Source: CAVORD01 sp963698535 (GTDB lineage Bacteria > Bacteroidota > Bacteroidia > Bacteroidales > VadinHA17). From it: DNA of 64,000 nt. The stretch's first letter is position 1, and every line of letters starts with the position of its first letter. Below, one piece after another: positions 28,831 to 38,491 of this stretch. The stretch is from assembly GCA_963698535.1 (NCBI GenBank), contig CAVORD010000001.1, forward strand, positions 434,001-498,000. The letters are read 5' to 3'. Under the pieces are notes generated by a model. The model saw only the letters and a program-made list of their open reading frames with translations. It was not told the DNA's origin and did not search any database. The translations under genes were made by a program, and so were the position numbers.

Positions 28831-30128
28831 CGGGTAAGTTTGGACAAAGTAGGACTTGCATGCAAAACAGAACCGAATACTATATAATAAGAACAGGCTA
28901 CCTGCTTTTCGTATTGGTTCTGATTACTCTTGTACTTCCCATGAAGTATTCGTTGTATGCCACTGGATCTTTTGTAATATGCGGGTTTGGTCTGGCCATA
29001 GCTGCTCCGGGCGTATTTAAAGTATTACTTAGGAAATACAGACTCTTAATTTTAGCACCACTACTATATTTTTCAATTTATTTGTTTGACATCATATTAA
29101 GGGGTGGTGAGCCGATTTTGATTCAGGAACGGTTGCTCTTTCTTGTATTTCCAGTTTTTACGCCCCAGCTGTTTTCATCTGAATATTTCAGAAAACGATT
29201 TAGAGAACTCCAATTGATATTCATTTTTAGCATAGCAGCCATTTCAATCTATCAGATGGGCAGAGTATCTATCCTGCTGATAAAATCTACCGGTTTGAGT
29301 TTTGAACTATTCAGTTATTTTTCACAACACATTTTTGACTTTACTGCCTCCTCATTGTCAGGGTATGACCATCCAACTTATCTTTCATTGAAGGTGGTTC
29401 TGGCAATCGGGTTTTTGTTGTTCAATGCCTCAATGCTCAGGCTATCAGTCTGCCTCAAACTAATATTGCTATTTCTCCTGTCGGCATTTGTTCTAATGCT
29501 GGCCTCCAGAGCTGGAATTCTCACTTTGTTAATTGTATTACTGTGGTTTCTAATATACTTCTTCAGGAATCAGACAAGAAGGAAGTGGCTGATTATTATT
29601 ATTCCTGTATTCTTTGCTTTTATTTCATTGGTAGTAGTAAAAAACTATAGGGTCCAATTGCTTTTGAAATCTGTAAAGGAGATGAGTGAAGAGACAGAAA
29701 ACATTGGGCTCTTAAGTATTGATTTCCGGCCCCGCATTTGGTACTCCTGCATGGAAATAATAGTGCAACACCCGGTTGTCGGTGTTGGGATCAAACGGTC
29801 CCAACATGAATTGAACGAAGTATATATAAAGAATGGTTTTAGCTTTGAAGCAAAGTCAAATTATAATGCTCATAATCAGTTTTTTGAGGCTCTAATTGCC
29901 TTCGGATTTGTGGGGTTGATCGCTCTTGTCACTTTGCTTTCATCATCATTAATATTCATTCCGGCAAAAGGACAATCTATTTTGTTAAAGTTGTTTCTGG
30001 TATTGTTTACGATAAATATTCTGTTTGAATCCATGTTAAACCGACAGTGGGGAATAATAATGTTTCTTTTGTTTCAAAACTTTCTGGTTTTTAGTTATCG
30101 GGGTGTTTCAAATGAACTAAAGGCATAA
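28827..30128 (+). CDS. O-antigen ligase family protein (WaaL-like)
   Basis: This polytopic membrane protein of about 433 residues has some eleven hydrophobic segments. It has a conserved large periplasmic region with DFRPRIWYSCMEIIVQHPVVGVGI and YNAHNQFFEALIAFGFVG, the Wzy_C/WaaL pattern in which an RPxxW and a His are important. It would attach the polymer to lipid A core or another acceptor. I chose the ATG at 28827, which overlaps the previous stop as ATGA. It starts the membrane half of the operon with the GT-C gene. Confidence 0.82.
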   Translation: MTGKFGQSRTCMQNRTEYYIIRTGYLLFVLVLITLVLPMKYSLYATGSFVICGFGLAIAAPGVFKVLLRKYRLLILAPLLYFSIYLFDIILRGGEPILIQERLLFLVFPVFTPQLFSSEYFRKRFRELQLIFIFSIAAISIYQMGRVSILLIKSTGLSFELFSYFSQHIFDFTASSLSGYDHPTYLSLKVVLAIGFLLFNASMLRLSVCLKLILLFLLSAFVLMLASRAGILTLLIVLLWFLIYFFRNQTRRKWLIIIIPVFFAFISLVVVKNYRVQLLLKSVKEMSEETENIGLLSIDFRPRIWYSCMEIIVQHPVVGVGIKRSQHELNEVYIKNGFSFEAKSNYNAHNQFFEALIAFGFVGLIALVTLLSSSLIFIPAKGQSILLKLFLVLFTINILFESMLNRQWGIIMFLLFQNFLVFSYRGVSNELKA

Positions 30129-31568
30129 ATGACAGTAATCTTAAGTTTTAGAAATAATTTGAAACTCCGCACAGAAGTGTTGGATTTGACCATATTGTTC
30201 TTTTTTGCACTTGCATTCACATTAACGACTAGCGGAGGTTTCTTCTTTTGGGATAATGTGATCCAGATATCTGCTCCTGCCAATTGGTATTACGAGAATA
30301 ATTTCAGTTCACTATTTGCTCCGGATAATATAGCCACTGGCCACCCGCCCCTTATAGGCCTCTATCTGGCAGCTGCGTGGAAAATCTTTGGACGATCAAT
30401 ATTGATCTCCCATCTTGCTATGCTTCCATTCACATTCGGAGTTCTGGCCCAAATTTACATATTAGCAAAACTAACAAGTCTGTCGAGGGCAGAAAGATGG
30501 TTGGTTCTTCTTATTATTTTGGCAGATCCAACTCTTCTGTCACAGTTATCCCTCGTTACCTTTGAAGTTCCTCAAATGTTTTTCTTTCTCCTTACAATTA
30601 ATTCTGTCCTGAGAAAGCGGAGACTTCTTCAGGGCACAGGCTTCATGTTACTGATCCTGACAAGCCTAAGGGGTACTATTTGCGGAGGCGGAATAGTACT
30701 CTACATTATATTATATGAATGGAAATCAGGATTTAAATATATTTTGAAAGAACTGAAATATTTCTTGCCTGGTATCTTTGTCTTTCTTTTGTTTATATCC
30801 TCTTTTTATCTTAATAAAGGTTGGGTTGTGCACAATTCAGTCTCTCAGAGATGGGAGGGAATGGCATCATTTGAAGATATTCGTGGAATAGCAAGGAATG
30901 TCTTAATTCTTGTTTGGAGATTGATCGATTTTGGAAGAATAGGAATCTGGGTAACCCTTTTTCTTATTCTTTACAGGGCTATTAATAAAGGTAGCAAACT
31001 TGATGAAATTCAAAATAAGATACTCATTCTTGGCGGTTCTCAACTTGCCGTTATGGCTCTTTTTACCATTCCATTCAGTAACACCTTAGGACACAGATAT
31101 TTCCTGCCTGTAATAGTTCTGGCATCATTATTTGTCGGTGTATATGTAATTAAAACACTTCAGCGGTATGCGATTATCCTTCTTTTTAATCTGTTGCTAC
31201 TAATTGCTGGCAGTTTATTGATTTATCCAGATCATATTGCACAAGGTTGGGACTCTACACCAGCCCATTGGGGATATTACGGCGCAAGGAAGGAGATGAT
31301 TGAAATTATAACTCAAAAATATCAGATAGATGAGAAGATTGGGACTTTTTATCCTAACATTGAGTCACCAAAGTATATAGATTTAGAAGAAAGACAACCT
31401 CTATTCAAAGCAGCTGATATTTCTTCAGACCAGCTGATCTTTTATTCCAATGTATTTAATATCGATGATGCCACCTTGAATGAGCTTTTCAGTTCAGGGC
31501 GATGGGTGAAATCGGAGGAGGTGATTAACCGGCGCATCAGATGTATTCTTTTCAGCAGAAAGGAATAG
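30129..31568 (+). CDS. Polytopic GT-C glycosyltransferase (GT39/ArnT-like)
   Basis: The protein has 479 residues and about ten transmembrane helices. An early periplasmic loop reads GGFFFWDNVIQISAPANWYYENNF and later GHPPLIGLYLAAAWKIFG. This is the ArnT/PMT pattern, with an acidic residue in the first loop and a GHPPL motif. Such enzymes use polyprenyl-phosphate sugars on the periplasmic side. It may decorate the polymer or lipid A. It is the last gene of the plus-strand operon and converges on the Wzz-like gene with 5 bp between stops. Confidence 0.75.
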   Translation: MTVILSFRNNLKLRTEVLDLTILFFFALAFTLTTSGGFFFWDNVIQISAPANWYYENNFSSLFAPDNIATGHPPLIGLYLAAAWKIFGRSILISHLAMLPFTFGVLAQIYILAKLTSLSRAERWLVLLIILADPTLLSQLSLVTFEVPQMFFFLLTINSVLRKRRLLQGTGFMLLILTSLRGTICGGGIVLYIILYEWKSGFKYILKELKYFLPGIFVFLLFISSFYLNKGWVVHNSVSQRWEGMASFEDIRGIARNVLILVWRLIDFGRIGIWVTLFLILYRAINKGSKLDEIQNKILILGGSQLAVMALFTIPFSNTLGHRYFLPVIVLASLFVGVYVIKTLQRYAIILLFNLLLLIAGSLLIYPDHIAQGWDSTPAHWGYYGARKEMIEIITQKYQIDEKIGTFYPNIESPKYIDLEERQPLFKAADISSDQLIFYSNVFNIDDATLNELFSSGRWVKSEEVINRRIRCILFSRKE

Positions 31569-31573
31569 AATTG

Positions 31574-32563
31574 TTACTCCTTATTGGTCCAGTCGACAAT
31601 ATTATTTCTGAAATCGAAAAAGAGTATCAGTAGGAATGCCAAAAGCATAATTGCGGGAACAATTCTAATGGAGTAGTATATTGTACCCGTCAATGATTGG
31701 GAGGCAGGATTGAAATCCTTCAGTACTGTGCAGACTTCCGGGAAGAGTGTAGAGTTCCCTTTCATAGGATTCGCGTTTGCTGTAAAGACCATAAATTTCT
31801 TCAAAGATAAGTTGCGTTTCATGCTCCTGAAGAAAAACTACCTGACCACTCGAGTTCTTTGAAAATCTCCTGGACTCTTCAAAATATTTTACCTTCTGAA
31901 GGCTGTCAAGTTGATCGATATCATGGTCTACTCTAGCAACCATCTTCCTTATCTGTTCAAGACGAAGATTATTTTGATCCACAAAGTATTCATTGCTATT
32001 AATAAATCCAAGAATGGCATCTCGGATATTATTATAATCGCCTGGAAATCTTGACTTTATTCTGATTGCGATACGATCTGTCATCCTGGCATTTACGGTG
32101 TCGGACAAATTATAGTTGTTATTATAGTCAATATAATCGGCTAGCCAATCCTTTCTCAGGTCAATAACCCAGAAGGACGTCTAATGACTTTATTGAGCGA
32201 ACATCCTGCTCGGGAAGGTTTAACTCTTGTGCTAACTTATCATAAGCCTTATCAGTAAATTGCGATGAAAGCATATCTATGTACACTTTAACTTCATTGA
32301 CAGGTATCGCGTTTGTCCTGATAACTAGTTCAGACTGGTAGGTATCACCAAATATCTTGCTTACACCAAATGATACCAACACACCTATTAATCCAACGAC
32401 TCCGAAGAGTACCCATTTACTGAATATGTAAATAATGAACCTGATTACACCCTTTGTTATGGAAATAAAAGCTTTTGCCAGATGCGTTAGAAACTCTTTT
32501 AATAAAGCCGAATATATCAAGATCTTCGTCAGGAATACTCTGTGATTTGTCAGATGGGGCCAT
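31574..32563 (-). CDS. Wzz-like polysaccharide chain-length determinant (frame broken three times)
   Basis: Wzz proteins are inner-membrane polysaccharide co-polymerases. The ATG at 32561-32563 reads MAPSDKSQSIPDEDLDIFGF. After a break near 32483-32487 the first membrane helix appears (WVLFGVVGLIGVLVSFGVSK). Next comes GDTYQSELVIRTNAIPVNE, then after 32171-32178 WVIDLRKDWLADYIDY and a periplasmic helical domain. After 31745-31754 comes the second membrane helix (IRIVPAIMLLAFLLILFFDF). Two membrane spans flanking a coiled periplasmic domain are the Wzz hallmark. Each break fits one inserted base. It is about 325 residues and on the strand opposite the Wzx/Wzy operon it probably serves. Confidence 0.82.
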
Positions 32564-32613
32564 TGTTCGGTAGGTTAGATGTTACAGTAAATATAATGTA
32601 CTTACAGGATAAA

Positions 32614-33486
32614 TTAAAAGGAAGTGATGAAAGAGTCAAGCACATTCTTTGCCAGATCTTTAACGATAGGCTTGTAATCATTCACAAACTCACCCGTTAC
32701 CCTGTTTCCAATAATCACACAGGCGGTTAAGGCATGGTGTCCCAGCATTTTTGAAAGGCCATAAATAGCAGAACTTTCCATTTCATAATTTGAAATAACA
32801 TGGCCGGCAACATTAAAGGTCGCAATGAGGTCATTTATCTCAGGGTCAAAGGGTTTAAGTCTAAGAGTTCTGCCCTGGGGACCATAAAAGCCGGGAGCGG
32901 AGATAGTAATTCCTTTTTTATAACCGTACCTGTCGAGTGAGGCCAATAGCCTGGGGTCGGCATCGACAACATAGGGATAGCTTAAAGTATCGGGCCACTC
33001 AAGATGTGTAGCAAGAGCATCGGCCATAAATCCGTCGAGTATCCATTCATAGCCTTCATAAAAATGGATCAGTCCATCGAAGCCAACTGCTTTTCCGGAA
33101 AGTATTACCGATCCGGCAGGTATGTCGCCCTGCAGACCACCGGAGGTTCCTATTCTTATTATGTCGAGCGATTTGAGTTCATCTTTGATAATACCTGTAG
33201 CAAGATCTATATTGACCAGGGCATCAAGTTCATTAAGAACAATATCTATATTATCGGTGCCAATCCCTGATGAGATAACCGTCACTTCACAATCTTTGTA
33301 TGACCCGGTAGCTGTATAAAATTCCCTGTTGGATTTCTTCACCCTTACAGTGTCGAACATTGATGAAATCATCTCAACTCTTCCCGGGTCTCCAACGATT
33401 ATAATCTTATCCGAGATATCTTCAGGGAGAAGGTTGAGATGGAAAATACTGCCGTCTTTATTTGTTATAAGTTCTGTTTTTTTCAT
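32614..33486 (-). CDS. Nucleoside phosphorylase (uridine phosphorylase family)
   Basis: This cytosolic PNP/UDP-superfamily enzyme of 290 residues cleaves a nucleoside with phosphate. It carries IIVGDPGRVEMISSMFD (phosphate-binding loop), VISSGIGTDNIDIVLNEL, RIGTSGGLQGDIPAGS and the C-terminal ISNYEMESSAIYGLSKMLGH with the ribose-contacting MES motif. It most resembles Udp-like enzymes in Bacteroidota. A -7 box TAAATTTG is at 33504-33511 on the minus strand. It is divergent from the prohibitin gene. Confidence 0.9.
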   Translation of the reverse strand: MKKTELITNKDGSIFHLNLLPEDISDKIIIVGDPGRVEMISSMFDTVRVKKSNREFYTATGSYKDCEVTVISSGIGTDNIDIVLNELDALVNIDLATGIIKDELKSLDIIRIGTSGGLQGDIPAGSVILSGKAVGFDGLIHFYEGYEWILDGFMADALATHLEWPDTLSYPYVVDADPRLLASLDRYGYKKGITISAPGFYGPQGRTLRLKPFDPEINDLIATFNVAGHVISNYEMESSAIYGLSKMLGHHALTACVIIGNRVTGEFVNDYKPIVKDLAKNVLDSFITSF

Positions 33487-33603
33487 TTTCAGGAATTAAG
33501 GTTCAAATTTAAAACTTTTCTTTTAAAGGCAGCAACTATTGCATGTTTGATGGAAAGTCGCGGTAATTTGCTAATTTTGGGGTTCAATCAAAAATACGGT
33601 AAA

Positions 33604-34416
33604 ATGAAAAATAAACAGACATTGGTAATCGTGCTTGTTGTTGCAGCAATTCTGTTATTGTTGTTCAGCAGCAGGATGTTCTATATTATAAAGCCCGGAG
33701 AGCGTGGAATGATTTTCCGCAGTATCTCCGGTGAACTGGAAAAAGATAAAGTGGTGGGAACGGGTCTTAAGGTGGTAGCACCCTGGAATGATTTGTATCG
33801 TTATAATGTTAAGGAGCAGAAGAGTGAAGAGACCATGGATGTCCTTGATAAGAGCGGATTATCTATAACCATGGATATAACTGTGAGGTTTAATCCGGTC
33901 CAGGACAGAATAGGTTACCTCCATGAAACATTTGGTATTAACTATGTCAGCAACCTGGTTATACCTGAGGTAAGGTCAACGGTCAGGCGTGTAACGGGAA
34001 GGTATACAGCTGAGGAGATCTATTCGACAAAGAGGAATGAGGTTGAGAAATCGATCGACGAGGAGACTGCAACCATATTGTTAAAGAACAATATTGAAAT
34101 GAAGGCTCTGCTTATCAGATCGATAATTCTGCCAATAGATATAAAGCAGGCTATTGAGTCGAAGCTTACCAGGGAGCAGGAAGCGCTTGCCATGAAGTTT
34201 ATAAATGAGAAGGAGGTTCTGGAGGCAGAGCGCAAAAATATAGAGGCAGCCGGTATTGCAAATTATAACCGCATCCTAAATGCAAGCCTTACAGACAAGA
34301 TACTACAGCAGAAGGGTATTGATGCAACAATACTTCTGGCACAGTCACCCAATGCCAAAGTAGTTGTGATTGGTTCAGTAAAGGATGGATTACCTCTGAT
34401 CCTGGGCAATAACTAG
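33604..34416 (+). CDS. Prohibitin / SPFH-domain membrane protein
   Basis: This protein has 270 residues with one N-terminal transmembrane helix (TLVIVLVVAAILLLLFSS) and an SPFH/band 7 domain of about 150 residues (KPGERGMIFRSISGE, DITVRFNPVQDRIGYLHETFG). A charged helical region with QEALAMKFINEKEVLEAERKNIEAAG follows. Prohibitin-like proteins form membrane-bound rings that scaffold proteases or microdomains. I start at the ATG at 33604 (MKNKQTLV), although the frame is open further upstream. A -7 box TAATTTTG lies at 33572-33579. No NfeD or FtsH partner is adjacent. Confidence 0.9.
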   Translation: MKNKQTLVIVLVVAAILLLLFSSRMFYIIKPGERGMIFRSISGELEKDKVVGTGLKVVAPWNDLYRYNVKEQKSEETMDVLDKSGLSITMDITVRFNPVQDRIGYLHETFGINYVSNLVIPEVRSTVRRVTGRYTAEEIYSTKRNEVEKSIDEETATILLKNNIEMKALLIRSIILPIDIKQAIESKLTREQEALAMKFINEKEVLEAERKNIEAAGIANYNRILNASLTDKILQQKGIDATILLAQSPNAKVVVIGSVKDGLPLILGNN

Positions 34417-34554
34417 CGGTACTAAGCTCTTAATATCACCAAACCATGGGCTCATGTTAAATAATGTTAATTAGAGTCGGGGCGGATGATTGTAATCGTT
34501 TAACGGCACATTTTTTAATATTTTTGGGCATCCAAAAAAAATGGATTAAAAATT

Positions 34555-37049
34555 ATGTGCTGTTTTTCTTATTTTCTTTCGAAGAGGTCTGTGCTTATTA
34601 CGGCCATACTCTTACTTGTTTCAGTGACAAATCTTTTTGGTGACAATAAAGACTGGCTGGCAGCACCTAAAAAGTCAATAGAAGCGGTAAGAACCACAAA
34701 TCCTCCGAGGATCGACGGAAATTTAAGTGATGAAGCATGGCTAAGTGCTCCAATTGCAACCGGTTTTGTACAGTATTCGCCATTCAGCGGAAAAGAGCCG
34801 TCACAAAGGACAGAGGTGAAGGTGCTTTATGATAATGAAGCGCTTTACGTATATGCAATGATGTATGATACTGAACCTTCGCAGATATTTGCTGAATTAG
34901 GCCAGAGGGATTCTGACCGTAACCTTAATGCGGATCAGTTCAGTATTGAGATAAGCCCTTTTAACGATGGAATTAATGGAGCCTCTTTTAAAGTCTCGGC
35001 ATCGGGTGTGCAGACTGATAAGCTTCCGCGTACTGATGGTGGAGGGCATTCAAGCACTAGCTGGGATGCTGTTTGGTTCAGTAAGGTGGCAATAGTAGAA
35101 AATGGCTGGATCGCAGAATTCAAGATACCCTATTCTGCTCTTAGATTTCCGAAAATGGATGTTCAGACCTGGGGTATTAATTTCTGGAGGGAAATCAGAC
35201 GAAACAGAGAAATGGTATCCTGGAACTTTGTGAACAGGGAGGTAGGTACTACTTTTAACCATTTAGGTGAGCTTACAAACATTCTGGATGTAAAACCTCC
35301 TTTACGTCTTTCATTCACACCATATGTATCAGCCTATGCTGAAAACACATCAGGCTCAGGGGAGTACGGCTTCACCTATAACGGAGGTGTTGATCTTAAG
35401 TACGGTATAAATGAAAGCTTTACCCTTGATGCTACATTAATTCCCGATTTCGGTCAGGTTCAGTCGGATGATCAGGTGCTGAACCTTAGTCCGTTTGAAG
35501 TAAAATATAATGAGAAGAGGCCCTTTTTTATGGAGGGTACAGAATTTTTCAGTAAGGGTGACATTTTCTATTCACGGAGACTGGGAGGCAGGCCTCGGGG
35601 TTATTACCTTGCCGATGAAAACCTTGCTGCCAATGAAGATGTTACAGAAAATCCTTCCGAGTCTTCACTGATAAATGCTACCAAGATCTCAGGCAGGTTG
35701 AAAAATGGTCTCGGTATTGGAGTTTTTAACGGTATGGCAAAAGCAATGGAGGCTACAATAACAAACTCCGAAACAGGAGAGACCAGAGTTGTACAAACCA
35801 GTCCCTTCACCAATTATAACATGTTGATACTCGATCAAAGCCTTAAGAACAATTCTTATGTCAGTTTGATGAACACAAACGTAATGAGGAATGCTCCGAA
35901 GGATGAGTTGTATTATACTGCAAATGTAAGCGGGACAGATTTCAAGCTCCAGAACAATTCCCGGTTATATTCAATTTCAGGTACAGGGATCGTCAGTCAG
36001 AAGTACTTTGATGATAAAGATTCCGAGTTTGGTCATATGTATTCGCTTGAAGGAGGAAAGACAGGAGGAACATTCAGGGCAGAGTACAGGTTAAATGCCA
36101 TGTCTGACACATACGATCCAAACGATATGGGGTATCTGCGCAGGAATAACCAATTCTCAAATAATATCAGTTTATCGTACAACACATTTGAGCCTTTCTG
36201 GAAGATACTAACTTCAAGAAATACAGTCTCATTTACTTATGATCAGCTGTATACTCCGAGAGTATTTAATACCATGGAGCTTACAGCAAGTACATTTAAT
36301 ACTTTTTCAAATTACTGGTCGATTAACATTAGGGCTCAGTATAAGCCACTTGGAGAGGATGATTACTATGAGCCAAGGATCGAGCGGACAGGTACTATAC
36401 CAGCGGTGAAGAGATAAATGGGATGTTATGGTTCGATACAAATCAGAGTAAGAAGTTATCCTTTGGGATGAGATTGAGTGGCTCACGGTTAAGTCGGATT
36501 ATGATCAATCGACTATTCTCGGTAGAGGGAGGACCATCCCTGAGGTTATCAACAAGATTTTCTCTTAACCATCGTATACAATATACTTCCAGGAAGAATG
36601 ATATTGGATATGTATCATATGATGATTCCAATGATCTGATATATTTCGGGAAAAGAGATAATTCGACACTGGAGAATACTTTTTCTTCAGCTTTCATATT
36701 TTCGGCTGATTCATATTTAACACTCAGGTTAAGACATTACTGGTCGAGAGCTGATTATGACGGCGATTACTTCCTCCTTAAAACCGACGGATCACTTACT
36801 CCTTCGGCCTATACCTCCAACCATGACTACAATTACAATGCATGGAACATTGACATGGTTTATACCTGGAGATTTGCCCCTGGCAGTGAGATGTCAGTTG
36901 TATGGAAGAATTCTCTGTATGCAGGCTCTGATCAGATTTATTACGATTTCATGGATAACATGAACCATCTTTTCGGCAACCCTCAGTCTAACAGTATCTC
37001 CCTTAAAATCCTCTATTATCTTGATTATGTAACACTGCGATCACGCTAG
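34555..37049 (+). CDS. DUF5916 outer-membrane protein with CBM9-like N-terminal domain (frame broken once)
   Basis: A signal peptide (SVLITAILLLVSVTNLFG) is followed by a CBM9-like sandwich (PPRIDGNLSDEAW to about residue 240, including AEFKIPYSALRFP). Next is a DUF5916 beta-barrel with the family signature DFGQVQSDDQVLNLSPFE and KRPFFMEGTEFF. The main frame stops at 36417. The barrel continues in the next frame, with RYYTSGEEINGMLWFD bridging, to 37049. The break is near 36385-36393 and fits one missing base. The total is about 830 residues. The function of the family is unknown. It stands alone, with a -7 box TATTTTTG at 34519-34526. Confidence 0.85.
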
Positions 37050-37171
37050 AAGTTACTTCAGTTAAAGGCAAGACTACTACAATAGAGGATTGCTCTTCAG
37101 GAAGACCACCGGTCAGGATATTTGAAGTTGAATGCCGGTATCTGAATGGGCCACTGTAAACATGATTCCCA

Positions 37172-38491
37172 TTAGAGGTATTCCATTATCCGTCCTGATA
37201 TCTGCAAGAGCGATATCTCAGCGGACTTGGTCTGGAACTGAACAGACAATAATCTTTCTTCAGCATCAAGCAGACTTTTTTGAACCTCTCTGAGTTCCAG
37301 TCCGGACAGATTACCCAGTTTATATCTCTCCATTGCGATCTGAAGATTTTCAGAAGCTGTCATAATGTTCTCCTCTTCAAGTTTAAGGAGTCTGAGATTG
37401 TTCAGGTATCCGTAATAGATAGTCAATAGGTCGGCTTTTATTTGCTGTTCTACCGACAGATACTGTATTTCCTTATTGTCCAGTTCTATTTTTGCATTTC
37501 TCTTATCCCTCTGCTTGTTATATCCGTCGAAAAGACCAACGCCAAAGGTTACCCCGTAGCTAAGTCCATTAGTTTGCTGGTTTCTAATTGAGCTTGATTC
37601 GTAGGTATTTAAGTTGAAATTATACCCTGAGTTGAGATTAAGATAGGGGTAGCTTCTGGATGCTATGATTTTATAATCGTAGGATGATATAATGGTATTT
37701 TTTCTGGCTATGAGGAGACTGGAATTCTTATTAAGAGTTTCATTCAGAAGGTCGTCGAATTCCAGATCAGGGATTATTGCTATCAGAGTGTCGGTTATTA
37801 CCAATGCCTGATCCAGTTCCATTACTGCCATAAGTTCATTTAGTCTGATCTCGGAAGCCCTTAGTATTTCTGTCTGGCGGCCTAGTCTTGAGCTATCGGC
37901 ATTGAGATAGACTTTCGATTGCAGTAGCTGAAGTTTGGAAGCGGCACCCAACAGATAACGTTCCTGGTCGATTCGTACCCTTTCTCTTGATAACGATACG
38001 GCAAATTCAAGATTTTTATAGAGCCTCTTTTGCTGAATAAAATAGTAATACTCTGAAGCAATGTCAGCAACCAGGTTTTCAATAGATGCCTGGGTGTTTA
38101 GCTCACCGAGTTGCATCAACTCGTCAAGCTTCCGGTAAGTTGTTCTGGCATTGAATCCTTTGAAAATCCCCCATGTAAGACCTACCGTGGATGAAGCCAC
38201 CGTATTGTTAATTCCTGTGGAAGAGGAAGTTGTCCCATCTGTTAAATTCTGATAACTATTATTGATCGTTCCGCTGTACCTTCCTGTCAGGTCTATTACA
38301 GGTAGCAGACCTGCATTGCCTGGCGTATAGTTATTTTGAGAAATTGTTTCCCTGTTATGAGCAATGATAATTGAATAATTATTATTGAGTCCTTCAGTGA
38401 TACATCTATTGAGGTTATACACCTCCTGTGAATTACAGACAGTAAAGTGAACGGTTAAAGCAATAGCTGTAAGTGCAATTTTATTTATCAT
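37172..38491 (-). CDS. TolC-family outer membrane efflux protein
   Basis: This is the outer-membrane channel of the RND pump encoded upstream. It has about 439 residues. A signal peptide (MINKIALTAIALTVHFTVCNSQ) precedes two OEP repeats of long helices (ASEYYYFIQQKRLYKNLEFA, LGAASKLQLLQSKVYLN, ERYKLGNLSGLELREVQKSL). I start at the ATG at 38489-38491, inside the last codons of the permease gene (11-bp overlap), because the upstream residues do not look like a signal peptide. It is the last gene of the operon. Confidence 0.93.
   Translation of the reverse strand: MINKIALTAIALTVHFTVCNSQEVYNLNRCITEGLNNNYSIIIAHNRETISQNNYTPGNAGLLPVIDLTGRYSGTINNSYQNLTDGTTSSSTGINNTVASSTVGLTWGIFKGFNARTTYRKLDELMQLGELNTQASIENLVADIASEYYYFIQQKRLYKNLEFAVSLSRERVRIDQERYLLGAASKLQLLQSKVYLNADSSRLGRQTEILRASEIRLNELMAVMELDQALVITDTLIAIIPDLEFDDLLNETLNKNSSLLIARKNTIISSYDYKIIASRSYPYLNLNSGYNFNLNTYESSSIRNQQTNGLSYGVTFGVGLFDGYNKQRDKRNAKIELDNKEIQYLSVEQQIKADLLTIYYGYLNNLRLLKLEEENIMTASENLQIAMERYKLGNLSGLELREVQKSLLDAEERLLSVQFQTKSAEISLLQISGRIMEYL

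Noticed and set aside
31574..32563. Three separate small membrane proteins instead of one Wzz-like gene
   Set aside because: Reading through three one-base insertions gives one protein with the two-helix Wzz topology and a conserved WVIDLRKDWLADYIDY segment.
34499..34526. Full promoter for the DUF5916 gene
   Set aside because: Only the -7 box TATTTTTG is good. The upstream TTTA is 16 bp away instead of 19, so I noted the box in the gene entry only.
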